DNA from: Haliclona indistincta
Lineage: Eukaryota; Porifera; Demospongiae; Haplosclerida; Chalinidae
Direction: 5' to 3'
DNA: 64,000 nucleotides
Assembly: GCA_964017065.1 (NCBI GenBank)
Contig: OZ024783.1
Span: 9,065,367 to 9,129,366 of the forward strand
Part shown: positions 11,577 to 22,246 of the stretch, in pieces
Position numbering within the stretch: position 1 is the first letter of the stretch
Layout: each line of letters starts with the position of its first letter
Notes under the pieces: model-generated
Told to the model about the DNA's origin: nothing
Seen by the model: only the letters and a program-made list of their open reading frames with translations
The model's database searches: none
Program-made: the position numbers and the translations under genes

Positions 11577-13252
11577 CTAATAATCATCATCCTGTTGTAT
11601 TGGTTTGTAATCATTAATTTTTATTGATGACGTTATGTCTTTGTACTGGTCTTCTTGACTGCTCTCATCACTTTCGAATTTGTACCATGCAGGGAACAAA
11701 GATAATGTTGCTTGCTATGATATACCCTATTGGTAGGTATCTGATAGCATTGAGCAGTTCGAAAAGTGAGTACGATATCGCATAGCGCAAGTATATTGTG
11801 AGACTGGTTAACAGTATTGTCACTAGTGCTATAATAAGTTGCATAGCTATATTTGAGTATTTTTGACATTTCGAGCCACTTGTTCCTTTGGAAATTTTAA
11901 GGAGAAAGTACAGGACGATGTACTTTATGATGAAAGCAGTGGTTGTAACTATACCAACTGCAGACCCAGTGGCTGGACCTACAGTGCTTTTAATCTAGAG
12001 GAGCCACTTTTGTGTTTTGTGGTTAACAAGTATGTTTTGTGTTCAGAAAAAGTAACTATAGTTGCTATTGGACTGAAATTTGCTATGAGTGTTCACACAT
12101 CATTCCGTAGTGTGTGTGGAAAATCTGGACTGATTATGGTAGTTGACAGTAAAGTTGTTGCTGCTTGTGTACCAGGCATTGGTTTGCAATTATGAAAAAA
12201 TGTGTTTAGAGCAGGAAAATAGTATGGAGCTGAGTTAAGAAAATTCCCTTTGCAGTCTGCTTGAATGACTATTCAGTTTTAATCTCAGCAAGTTAGAGAG
12301 CTTAACTTCCAAGCATAGTGAATTATGAGCCCTAAATGTACCAGAAATTGGCGATTTTTGGTGATAAAAGTGTTAAGAGTGAAATTTGGACATCTTTGCG
12401 AGTTAAGAAAAACCACTTGATCTCTGGATAGCCAGATACTTGTAGTTTTCACTAGTTTTTAAACTAGCGCGATACGTTCATCCATGCGCAAACGCGGACA
12501 GCGAGAACACCAACTTTAGCTGTGACTTCGATTCTCTGCCGTGTTATAATGATATTCATCCAATATGAGCGTTTATCGATTACGTGTTCTGCGTGCGCTG
12601 CGCCGCTAACTGTCGAGCGGCAAGAATGGCGCCGATCAAAAGCTGTGTTTTGCGCTTGCCCGTTCTTAAGCGTGCTTCTACAGCATAGATATTAGCTAAG
12701 CTCGAGGAATAATAACCGCCAAGCCTCGTTGTGACGCTAGACTGTGGCTGCTGTGTCGTAGGTGTGGTTCGTCGTGACGTCTTACTAATTACGGTGATGT
12801 CACAAACATGGCGCTATTGTATTAGCTTCAATGGGAGAGAGCTGTAGAGCATCGTGTGTCTTGCATTTTCTCATGCTCATAGTTGCAATCTGCATTAATG
12901 CAATAGAAAGGGCTATGTAGAAAGTTGTGTGGACTAACTACGCACACAACTCTGGGAATAAAAAGTGGCTCCTCTAGATTAAAAGCACTGTATATAGTTT
13001 GAATACAAAACGATAGCAGCTGAAGGATGTGATTTTGTTTTTCTCTATAAAACTTGTGTTGGAGCAGTCCAAGCGTGGAGTAGACAGCATAGGATTAGAG
13101 GGAAAGCAAGCCAGGTTTGGATCAGTGGTACAAATACGAGATTCTTCTAATAAGAAGTTATCCCAAAATTGCATTAATCCAATCCCAAGCAGTTGTAACA
13201 CATTAGAGAACAGAAATGCCTTGTACCAACGAGTAGCTTTATAGATCAACAT
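11577..13252 (-). pseudogene. Array copy D: family member split by a 1-kb element
   Basis: Two halves of one family gene flank an inserted element. The 5' half (12993-13252) encodes segment 2 and the cysteine loop (RICTTDPNLACFPSNP, RLDCSN, FSCYRF) and stops on entering the element. The 3' half (11577-11979, minus strand) resumes with GPATGSAVGIVTTT, then segments 3-5 (LKISKGTSGSK, a hydrophobic run, an FVP motif). Near the FPW position a ~4-base insertion shifts the frame; downstream, another frame reads WYKFESDESS. The N-terminal ~80 residues expected before 13252 are missing. So the copy is 5'-truncated, interrupted and frameshifted, and clearly dead. Confidence 0.8.
11982..12990. mobile_element. 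1,009-bp terminal-inverted-repeat element inside copy D
   Basis: The ends are perfect 30-bp inverted repeats starting CAGTGCTTTTAATCTAGAGG. TA dinucleotides flank both ends (11980-11981 and 12991-12992; the right side has an extra TATA), and family coding sequence resumes on both sides. A TA target duplication points to the Tc1/mariner or pogo group. No transposase ORF is present, so it is non-autonomous. I saw no second copy in the window. Confidence 0.8.
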
Positions 13253-13394
13253 CTACAAATAATTATAGCAATGAATAATCAAAGATATTGTAAGCATGAA
13301 CTAAAAATAATATTAGTTATAGTAATGTTATGTTTGTTAACATAACTTGTAGCAGACAGTCAAAACTTGTAGTATTGAATAGTGCCGCATAGTC

Positions 13395-14196
13395 TTATAG
13401 TGTCTTCACTATCAACGGTTCCCTTTCACCCTTGTCTTCTTCAATCTGTTCGAACTGGCACCATGGAAAGAATAAAGTACTGTACAATATTGTATAACCT
13501 ATGATGAAGTTCCTCATGATCACTATTGCTCTTTTTATTCGAGTAGAAGTTGTCTCGTGTTGATAAATCGATAAAACAATAGTAGCAGAAATTATTACTA
13601 TTGCTAAAAAAATCTTTATTGAAATAGTTGACAATGCACGGCATGATATGTGGTTACATTTTCCATTTGATACTTTGAGAATAAGCAAAGTGAGTAAATA
13701 AATGACCAGAGCAGTTGTTGTAAGTGCAGACCCAGTAGCTGTACCTAGATTGAGCACAAGCCTGTAGTAGATGACGGAGGTAATGTTGTTATACATCAAA
13801 TAACTTGTGTTGGAACAGTCCAAGCGCTGAGTATCTAGTGCTGCATTACTGGGAAAGCAGTCAAGAGTTTTATCAGCGGTGAAACCATGTGTTTCTTCGA
13901 AAAAGAAGTTATCCAAAAATTGTGAAAATGCAACTTGAAACAGATTGAGCACTATGATCAGCAGTCCAAGCAAGTGTTTCTCTGGAACTTTGTAATTCAG
14001 TATCGAGTTTATTTTTTTGCCTGTGTAACTTTTCAGCATAAAACTGAACACCGGTTCTACAATAGGTGTTAATCCAGGAGTAAAGCATTGTCTGAATTTT
14101 TTTGAGGACATGTGGCAGAGACCAATAATTGCCAAGGAGGATGATCAATTGCGAAACATTCCAATGGTGGTAGTAGCTGTAGTACAGTGTCTCCAT
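13395..14196 (-). pseudogene. Array copy E: diverged member with frameshift and lost cysteines
   Basis: The N terminus (METLYYSYYHHW, from 14196) and the main frame (13395-14135) are in different frames and meet inside segment 1, so a frameshift or small deletion is needed to join them. The rest covers loop, segments and tail: LDCFPSNA, RLDCSN, YNNITSV, ATGSAL, LKVSNGK, FFPWCQFEQIEED and EREPLI. Two of the four loop cysteines are replaced: HGFTADK stands where others have ICSTDP, and VIYYR where others have VICYR. Four residues after ATGSAL are also deleted. Either the copy is decaying, or a shorter protein is used from the internal ATG at 14135. Confidence 0.65.
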
Positions 14197-14824
14197 TGCG
14201 TCTAAGTATTAGCGAGAGACCTTCTAATCGTATTAGCTAAACTGTCAAACTTAAACTTACAACTACTTCTTATCTGGTGGCGGTTTACCATTCGCCCACA
14301 CGTTGTGAATATCATTATACTTTGTGTATAGACTTGTCTGTCCTTTTTTTACTGCAATGTACCACGTTTTATGTAAAAACTGAAGTTTCTGTATCAACTC
14401 TCATGTCTGCTGTTTCAACATGACCAACGAGCCCACTCACTACGATGCTATACAGCCTGCAATGGTTGATGTTTATTAGAAGAGTTTGTAAATTACTAGT
14501 TTTCAAACGAATGCAACTGCAATGTAAACTTTCACGCATGTTTGAATACACTCGTGGTGTGGTTACTGATGTTATGACTAAAAATTGTATAATGTTGTAA
14601 CATAAACAAATTCACTACTAGTATTGTACACAAAATGAGCTGGAAATGTAATTGACAAAATGTTCTAAAAGTGGAGGTATATGCAAGAAAAATGAAAAAG
14701 CAGTTTGTAGCTTACAAGCTGTCTTTGTAACACAAAATATGACCAATAAAGTGACTTGAATCATTGTCAGAAATCTATAGCTACCTACACTGTATCATGC
14801 AAAGCTTTAGGGATCTTCTCTGAC
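14197..14824. other. Intergenic, no gene seen
   Basis: This lies between the start of copy E and the end of copy F. It is AT-rich, with no coding or repeat signal beyond a short GTTGTGAATATCATTAT motif shared with 4310 and 8570. Confidence 0.5.
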
Positions 14825-15706
14825 TCATATCGGTATTGATGTTCCTGTCACTCTTCTATACTCTCCATTACTCCCTTCATCATCACCATCTTCTTTTTTG
14901 TCTTTCATCTTTTTAAAGGACCACCATGGAAAGAGCACTGTGCTGTATAGTATTGTATAAAGAGTAAATGCGTTTTCTGTGATGAACAAAACTTGAATTT
15001 CTATAGTGTAATTTCCTGTAGTTGGAAACACATACGCTAGAACAGCTATGTAAACAGCTATCAGTGCTACTATAGTGATCTGAAAAGATACAGTGAGGAC
15101 TGCACGACATTTGATCCATTCACTTCCGTTAGAGAGTTTGAGAAGTATCACAGTACCAATAATAATAAACAGAGCATCAATCACTATTATACCAAGTGCA
15201 GCTCCAGTTGCGCCACTTAGATTGTATATATATCTGTAGCAGATGATGGAGGTGATGTTGTTGTCTTCCAAATAGGCTATGTCAGAGCAGTCCAAGCGTG
15301 GAGTAGTCAGATTTGGTTGTGCAGGAAAACAAGCCAATTTTGGATCAGTGCCGCAAATGTAGGATTTTTCAAATAAGTAGACATTCCAAAACGTCTTTCC
15401 TGCAACTCCTATCAGAGAAAGCGCTATAGCCAGCATTATGACCTTGTAGCTCTTTGGAACTTTGTAATCCAATATAGTATAAACTGTTTTCCCATTTCTG
15501 TTTCTCTGTTTATTCAGCACTGAACTGAAAACATGCTTTATTAAGAAGTCTGCCTTGAAATGGCGTTTCAATATAGGGCTACGTTTGAGTAAAAGCTGTA
15601 CAGGAATAAGAAGGAGCGTTACAATTATGCACAAGATAAAGAAGATGGATGGCGGTAAGTACTCTCTAGTGAAGTAGTAGCTGTACGTCTGTCCAGTCAC
15701 CTTCAT
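14825..15706 (-). CDS. Array copy F: intact subgroup II five-segment membrane protein
   Basis: This 293-residue, intronless protein is the only intact member of subgroup II (F-I). It starts MKVTGQTYSYYFTREYLPP. Segment 1 is followed by KRSPILKRHFKADFLIKHVF, a basic cytosolic stretch, then LDYKVPKSYKV, segment 2, and the loop with all four cysteines (YICGTDPKLACFP, RLDCSD, IICYR) and the sequon NNITS. Segments 3-5 end with LFPWWSFKK. An acidic and lysine-rich tail closes with NGEYRRVTGTSIPI. In the tail YRRV fits the YxxPhi endocytic-sorting pattern, and the terminal IPI could be a class II PDZ-type ligand; both are inferences that agree with a cytosolic tail. The start is the first ATG and the N-terminal motif is shared by G, H and I. 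Confidence 0.82.
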   Translation of the reverse strand: MKVTGQTYSYYFTREYLPPSIFFILCIIVTLLLIPVQLLLKRSPILKRHFKADFLIKHVFSSVLNKQRNRNGKTVYTILDYKVPKSYKVIMLAIALSLIGVAGKTFWNVYLFEKSYICGTDPKLACFPAQPNLTTPRLDCSDIAYLEDNNITSIICYRYIYNLSGATGAALGIIVIDALFIIIGTVILLKLSNGSEWIKCRAVLTVSFQITIVALIAVYIAVLAYVFPTTGNYTIEIQVLFITENAFTLYTILYSTVLFPWWSFKKMKDKKEDGDDEGSNGEYRRVTGTSIPI

Positions 15707-16464
15707 TGTCTTGTAGTAGTAGTAGAAGTTCTCAGTCCCACAAAAACTTGTTCAACCTGAAGTGTAGTCTCTCTGTGTTGACTGTTATATATTATTGCTC
15801 ACTGTGCTCTATGAATACTGTAATTAATGACCATGTTTTTCAGTGCAATCCTGTTTTTGGCAGTTAGCCAATTTTGTATTTTCGATATGCAACAAAATAA
15901 CATTACAAGTGGTTTTCAATGAAAAATAAATAGCATGAAATATAAAACTCTTGGCTGGCGATTGCAAAAACATCCTTCTCATACTTGCAAGCATCATTAT
16001 AGATGACCTGTGGTTGTTTTTGTAAAATTTTCCAAAAGATTTAACAGTAATTTCACTTGCTCGTTGTTGTGCTGTTAAAGTTTTATGCTCTAGATTGAGT
16101 ACTGTGTATGTAATGTCACTTATTCTAGCTTATTATTACATAGTGACCACACCTTCTATGGATAATTTATGTACCCTCCAAAATTATGGTCTAAAACTAC
16201 CCCACACTCTTCAACCACTCTGTCGAAAGTCCCAAATGTTGGATTTTATTATAAGTGTAGTGTTTGTCCCAAGCATTTTAGCAGTTTGATATTAAATTTA
16301 CGATAGCAATTGACCACTCAAGGAATACACACTACTTTTATCAGTCAGCTCTAACATACCTAAGACCAACAACTACATGTATGGATAATAAATAAAACAA
16401 CTTACTTTACACAAAACACATACAAATAGGTCCATTAGTCACGAAAAATATTTCGCAAGTAAGT
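15707..16464. other. Intergenic, no gene seen
   Basis: This is the upstream region of copy F and the downstream region of the fibrinogen-like gene. It lacks the upstream module found before copies G-I. No other feature was recognised. Confidence 0.5.
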
Positions 16465-17438
16465 TTATTGAACGTAGAGTTCAAACTGTTCAATACCAAG
16501 ATCTACATTAGTTGTGATGTCTTCGTTCATACAGACACGTGTAGTGATAGTGGCAGCGGTCGAAATTGATAAGTTCTTGTGGAACCAGGGCAGTCCAGTG
16601 TGGTTACAGCAAGGACCCTCCACTCCTCCACACTGCATACCATCCCAAAGAGTGTCGTTAGTGTACCAAATCGGTTCTTCGCGAAGAGAACCAGCCTCAC
16701 AGTAGTAGTCACTGCCCACAAACCCAGGAAGAATGTTCACATCTATCATAGCGTTGCATGGACAGTTGAATAAATTTGCTGGAGAGTTGTCACCCTCAAC
16801 AAATCCAGCAGCATAGGTCCATATGTGAGTAGGTGGTGTGCCATAGGTTATCGAGACACCATCAACATAGTTACCACTGAGTAACACATTAGGCCCGTTT
16901 CAAATGCTCCTGGAGAACGATAGGAATATCCTCGAGCATAACCACAAACTTGAGAGTAAGACAGTCCAAATGATTCACTTGCGATGATTCGACATCCAGC
17001 ACTGCTGGTATCTCTAGTACAGAACCTCACATTGTTAGCAGTCACTAGTCTGGAGCCATCAGGACACTGACTGGATGGGTCAGTCACGTTGAGATGAGCC
17101 ACTCTTATCCAGCCTCCCTCTCCTCCACAGTTAGTCCCCTCCATGTCACAGTAGACCTGCACAGCTGGGCCATTGGCAGCCTGGATCTGGTAGTAGCCTG
17201 AGGAGGCAGATGAGTTGCAGCGAAGAACATCTCTACATGTTCGAGGAGGGTTGCATCCTGGAGGAGGTAGCTGCTGATGGACTATCTGTAGAGAATTCAT
17301 CAACCATTGATCATAGTCGAATTGTATCTGCTGATCACATTGTGAAGTTGATGTGATCTCGTAGACAACAGGAGTGAACTCACTAACAACACACACTGTC
17401 AGAAATGCACTCACTACAGCAAGAGTAGCTTCCATCAT
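16465..17438 (-). pseudogene. Fibrinogen-like secreted protein with a frameshift
   Basis: The start MMEATLAVVSAFLTV gives a signal peptide. Next come a CRDVLRCN region and a fibrinogen-C-like start (GYYQIQ, VYCDMEG, GGWIRVAHLN, SSQCPDGSRL). The second half, in another frame from about 16887, has GNYVDGVSITYG, HIWTYAAGF, CPC, DYYCEAG, LWDGMQCGG, CCNHTGLPWF and ends IEQFELYVQ. This order of motifs is a known fibrinogen-related domain of marine invertebrates (established family knowledge). The two halves meet at 16885-16900, where one extra or missing base separates ...SPGAFE from ...LSGNYVDG. The frameshift may be real or an assembly error; otherwise the gene is full length and single-exon. It sits between array copies F and G in the same orientation. 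Confidence 0.72.
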
Positions 17439-17764
17439 CCTAGTATCATCTACTATTCAGATGTCTGCATAATGTTAGCACTGAGTGTATTATCAGATGT
17501 CTATAGCATAGGTTGGTTATGAATCAATGTTGATGTAGCATATTTGCTTTATTAACATATACATCAGTTACAGTACTAATCCGACACATTGTGTGTTTGT
17601 TTTGGAATGGAATTGCTTGTGTTTGCATGCTGATCGTAGTGACAGGATATCACAAAATGGTCAGTTAATTGCTATAAACAATGTCACAAATAAGAATAAA
17701 ATTAATGTCAAAAGTTTGTCTGTTATCAGGTTCGAAGATGCAATGTGTAATAAAAGTGTTCTGA

Positions 17765-18700
17765 CTCATATTGGTATTGATGTTCCTCTTACTCTTCTAT
17801 ACTCTCCATTGCTCTCCTGTTCACTTTCTTCTTCCTCGATGTTTTTTAAAAGACCACCATGGAAAGAGCACTGCACTGTATACTGGTGTATAAATCAGGC
17901 AACTATTGATCATAATACTAAACAGCAATCGTGTAGTTTCTAATTTGCTATTTAATGTAAGGTATGATAAAAGGGCTGTGCATGCTTCCAGTATTGTTAC
18001 CATAGTGAGCTGAATAGCTACAGTGAGTACTGCACGACAAAGTACACTTGGTCCATTCACTTCCGTTAGACACTTTGAGAAGAAGCACAGTGATGATGAT
18101 AGTAAACAGAGCATTAACTGCTATTAAACCAAGTCCAGATCCGATGGCTCTGGTTAGATTGTATGCATATCTGTAGCAGATGACGGAGGTGATGTTGCGC
18201 TCTTCCAAATAGCTCGTGTCAGAGCAGTCCAAACGTGGTGTAGTCATGTTAGGATATGCAGGAAAGCAAGCCAAGTCTGGATCAGTGCTGCAAATATGAG
18301 ATTTTTCAAATAAAAAGTGGTACCAAAACGACCCTCCTGCAATTCCTATCAGAGAAAGTGCTACAGCCAACATCATGACTTTGTATCTTATTGAAACTTT
18401 ATAGTCCAATATAGTATAAACCTTTTTTCCATTTCTATCTCTGTGTTTGTTCAGCATAGTGCTGAAAACAAGCTTTATGAAGAATTCTGTCTTGAAATAG
18501 CGCTTTAGTATAGGGCTTTCTTTGAGCAAGAGTTGCACTGGAATAAGAAGTAGCGATAGTGCCACACACAAGACAGAAAAGATCAGAGTTGGCAAGTACT
18601 CTCTTGTGTAGTAGTAGCTGTACGTTTGTCCTACGTCCATTGGGTTGTTCATAATAATGGATATTCTTCTTAGTGGATACACACGTCTGATCACTCTCAT
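17765..18700 (-). pseudogene. Array copy G: subgroup II member with two indels
   Basis: It is open from 18700 (or the internal DVGQTYSYYYTREYLP start) through the loop (HICSTDPDLACFPAYP, RLDCSD, VICYR) to KVSNGSEWTKC. There a 7-base insertion relative to copies F and I (near 18035-18045) shifts the frame. The second frame carries RAVLTVAIQLTMV, segments 4 and 5 and LFPWWSFKK. A second shift in an A-run at about 17848 is needed to reach the family tail SNGEYRRVRGTSIPI, ending at 17765. The 7-base insertion is not a homopolymer error, so decay is likely real. Confidence 0.75.
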
Positions 18701-18770
18701 TGAACTGTTGTAGCTACTGTCTACTTAGCTGTTCAAATTCGATATTTCCTGCAGTTCCTTAGTCACTTGC

Positions 18771-18835
18771 CACTTTCAGTATTATAGAATAAACTGCTAA
18801 TGAATAACGAGTTACATAACATTATGACATAGTTG
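18771..18835 (-). promoter_or_regulatory. Shared upstream module, copy G
   Basis: About 70-135 bp before the copy G start. It resembles sequences before copies H and I and before the beta-helix gene at 24454-27248. The plus-strand core is CTTTCAGTATTATAGAATAA, followed by ACTGCT and then a GTTACATAACATTATGACAT stretch. Read toward the gene it gives a TTTATTC-TATA-like core promoter candidate. Confidence 0.5.
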
Positions 18836-19537
18836 CTGTGGGCACTCGTGACCAGATGAAGTGTATTACTCAAAATACCATAGACGAATCTTTATGTGTA
18901 ATAAAGTGAAATTAAAAGATTTATATCGAAATCAAAAGGTTGTAGGATGAAGAAATTTACCATTGGTCCACAATGTAAACCGACAAGGAAATGGTAACAT
19001 GATTGACTAGATATTAGACCATGTATCCCTACATCAGTGCGGGCTGAACATTATTATGGACTCTCTGTCAATACCAGCCTATAGCCAGTAAAGATATGCT
19101 TGCGTGGATCCAGGACTAAATGGAGATCTATCACTCAGATGACTGATGGCTATGTTCTTCCCGAACTGTGCAATACCTAGTGCACTATTTATTCTTTTCT
19201 TCTTCTCCTTTTTCTTTTATTTCCTTGTTTATTTTGTTTTTGCCTCTTTCCTTTGTTTATTATTTATGGCACAGCTTAATACACTACTTACATTAGCTCC
19301 ATTTGCTTTATAATAATGTATTTTACGACATGCATGCGCTTGCTTTTTATAAAACATCATCAAACACAACTATGCATTACATACGCGTCACTGTGGTCTT
19401 GCTGATATAGCAGATGTGAGAATTGGTACAGGCACTTTGTGCAACAGGTTAATTCTACTATAAGAGACATAATACATTGCAGCAAAGACTACAACGGACA
19501 AAAGTACATGTACAATATCACAGAGTCCACCTGTGAA
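18836..19537. other. Intergenic; solitary repeat arm at 18905-19038
   Basis: Bases 18905-19038 match one arm of the inverted-repeat element at 6824-7218. Around 19190-19260 there is a polypyrimidine stretch. No gene was found. Confidence 0.6.
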
Positions 19538-20435
19538 TCATATCGGTATTGAAGTTCCTCTTATTCTTCTATACTCTCCATTGCCCTCATCTTCTTCTTC
19601 TTTTTCGTTCTCCTTGTTGTCATCTTCTTTGCTGTTTATTTTTTTAAAAGACCACCAAGGAAAGAGCACGGTACTATACAATATATTATAGCAAAAAAGA
19701 TCCATATGTCATGAATGAAAATACTCGTTTTTCATTGGTAGCGGATATTGGTGCTGGAAGAGATAATGTTGAAACAGCTGTGACTAGTGTTATCACTACT
19801 ATAGTGATCTGTATAGCTATAGTGAGCACTGCACGACGCTTGGTAAATCTGCTTCCATTAGACACTTTAAGAAGGAGCACAGTAATGAACATAATGTAGA
19901 GAACATACGTTGTTATTATACCAAGTGCACCTCCAGTGGCTTGGCCTAGTTTGAACACAGGCCTGTAGCAGATGACGGAGGTGATGTTGTTGTCTTCCAA
20001 ATAGCTTGTGTCAGAGCAGTCCAAGCGTGGAGTGGTTATATTAGGATATGCAGGAAAGCAAACCAAATTTGGATCAGTGCTGCAAATGTATGAATCTTCA
20101 AATAGATAAATATCACAAAATGTCACTCCTCCAGCTCCTAACATAGAAAGTGCCATAGCCAACATCATGACCTTGTGTCTCGCTGGAACTCTGTATTTCA
20201 TTATAATGTAAATCGTTTTTCCATTCTTGTCTGTGGATTTATTCAACAAAGTGTTGAAAATTTGCTTTATCAAGAATTGAGTCTTAAAATACCTTTTAAG
20301 TCTAGGACATCGATTGAGCATAAGTTGTACTGGAATAAGAAGGAGCGATAGTGCTGTTTACAAGACAAAGAGGATTAATGGCGGCAAGAACTCTCTAGTG
20401 AAGTAGTAGCTGTATGTCTGTCCTGTTGCTTCCAT
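19538..20435 (-). pseudogene. Array copy H: subgroup II member with nonsense codon and frameshift
   Basis: It starts MEATGQTYSYYFTREF at 20435. An in-frame TAA at about 20365 in segment 1 (LFVL-stop-TALSLL) stands where copy I has a cysteine codon. The long open part (19686-20321) has the loop YICSTDPNLVCFPAYP, RLDCSD, NNITS, VICYR, then KVSNGSRFTKRR. A shift in a T6 run near 19695-19705 is needed to enter the frame with LYSTVLFPWWSFKK, an acidic tail and EYRRIRGTSIPI, ending at 19538. With two lesions it is probably a pseudogene. Confidence 0.75.
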
Positions 20436-20556
20436 TGTTCTTGTGAAGAGCGCAATTTTTTCAGTGCTAGCTGTCAGTATGGCTGTACTGTCAGTTGTTG
20501 ATTATTTGACTTAGCTCTTTCTATACATTTTCTTTGACATTTTACTGTGATGTAAG

Positions 20557-20783
20557 CTACTTTCGGTATAAAGAATAAATTGCTATTATAAACAAGTTGC
20601 ATAACATTATGACATAATTGATACAAGAACGCATGACCAAATAAGTCAGCTATGCAATGCATGTACTCATCAAATGCAATGTGTGCAATAAGTATACTTT
20701 TGTATCCTCTTTTAACTTATAATAATTGTACTGTGCATTGTCATCTGTTGAAATTCATTTCAGCAAATTCTATATTGAACTAT
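20557..20783 (-). promoter_or_regulatory. Shared upstream module, copy H
   Basis: This is about 120-350 bp before the copy H start. The plus strand carries CTTTCGGTATAAAGAATAAA, CAAGTTGCATAACATTATGA, TGACCAAATAAGTCAGCTAT, CAATGTGTGCAATAA and GCAAATTCTATATTGAACTA. The same blocks occur in the same order at 27491-27696 before an unrelated beta-helix receptor gene. TTTATTCTTTATACCGAAAG on the gene strand is a TATA-like core candidate. Confidence 0.6.
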
Positions 20784-20811
20784 AATTATTCTAAATGTTT
20801 ATAGATGACTT

Positions 20812-21100
20812 TGGTGTGAATTATCACCTCATTAAACGCGAGGCGATCTTGGTAGACGTGCCTAGGCTCCACATGCGAGTTACACCTCTTTGGGGTCAGC
20901 GCTGCCTTCTTTCGTGTGATAAAGCTATATAATCCAAGGCCTGGGTTACTTGGAGAGTGATTACTACACCCAAAAGCCATGTAGGTATGCACCATTCCTA
21001 CACATGTGTATTGACTATTGACCCCAAAGGGGTGTAACTCAAATGTGATCAAATGTGAAGATTGGCTCACGTTTAAGGAGGTGTGTGTTCACACCGAAGT
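20812..21100. repeat. Imperfect palindromic element
   Basis: About 85 bp at each end are imperfect reverse complements (for example GAGTTACACCTCTTTGGGGT on the left against ACCCCAAAGGGGTGTAACTC on the right), around a ~110 bp middle. It is a probable old foldback MITE between copies H and I. Confidence 0.6.
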
Positions 21101-21385
21101 GAGCTGAATGCACTACTAGTATTGTGTACAGCACAGTGAAGTTAACCTTCTTTTAAAAAAACCGCATAGTTATACTGCATGACGTGCATCGCAGGAATCA
21201 ATATTACTTTTTTATTGGTTGGATTTAGTGACTACTATGAAACAAATGGTATTATTGTAAAAATAACAAAAACAGTTAGAAAACTTTGATATTTATTTGT
21301 CAGTGAACTGCAAGTAGTAATACTAAGCATGAAGTAAACAATGGCGTATCTTTAAAGAACTTTTCTGACACATATAATATGTTCA
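21101..21385. other. Intergenic, no gene seen
   Basis: AT-rich sequence just downstream of copy I. Nothing recognised. Confidence 0.5.
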
Positions 21386-22246
21386 TCATACTCGTCTATA
21401 TTCTCCATTGTTCGCATATTCAGTATTGCTTCAATACCTTTGTTAATGTCTTTCATTTTTTCAAACGACCACCAGGAAAGAGCACTGTGCTGTATATTAT
21501 TGTAAAAACAATGGATCCACTTATCATAATTCTAATAATTTTCTTCTCGATGGTATATGAATTCAGTGCTAGAAAGGTGTACACTGGAATAGCTATGCTG
21601 AATATTGTCACTACTATAGTGATCTGTATAGCTACAGTGAGCACTGCACGACACTTGGTCCATTCACTTCCATTAGACACTTTGAGAAGTAGCAAAGTTT
21701 TGATGATAAATACTAAAGCATAAGTTGTTACTACACCAAGAGCACCACCAGTGGCTGAGCCTAGTGCGAATGAATACTTGTAGCAGATGATGGAGGTGAT
21801 GTTGTTGATTTCCAAATAGCTTGTGTCAGAGCAGTCCAAGCGTGGTGTGGTCAAGCTAGGAAAGGCAAGAAAGCAAGCCAAGTTAGGATCAGTGCTGCAA
21901 ATGCATGAATCTTCAAATACAAAGTAGTCCCAAAAGACTGCTCCCCCAACTCCTGTCAGAGAGATTGCTACAGTCAGCATCAATACCTTGTACCTTTCAG
22001 AAACTTTATAGTCCAATAGTATAAAACACTTTTCCAGCTGTGTCTGTCTGCTTATTCAGCATAATTCTGAAAACATGTTTTATCAAAAGTGAGCCTTGAA
22101 ATGTCTTTTCAATCTGGAGCTTGTTTTGAGCATAAGTTGTATCGGAATAAGAAGGGTCGTTAGTGCTGTGCACAAGATGAAGAGGATTAATGGCGGCAAG
22201 TATTCTCTTGTGAAGTAGTAGCTGTAAGTCTGTACAGTCGCCTCCA
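21386..22246 (-). pseudogene. Array copy I: subgroup II member with three frameshifts
   Basis: It starts MEATVQTYSYYFTREYLPP at 22246. One base is missing in a T-run near 22090 (after HFKA), and two bases are missing near 22015, where other copies read ACTATATTGG. The two losses together restore the frame at DYKVSERYKV. The main part carries the loop (CICSTDPNLACFLAFP, RLDCSD, NNITS, IICYK), KVSNGSEWTKCR and segments 4-5. One more base is missing in the CCTTGG of the FPWW motif near 21470, and past it another frame ends with NNGEYRRV, lacking the GTSIPI end. It is probably dead, although the first two lesions compensate. Confidence 0.75.
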
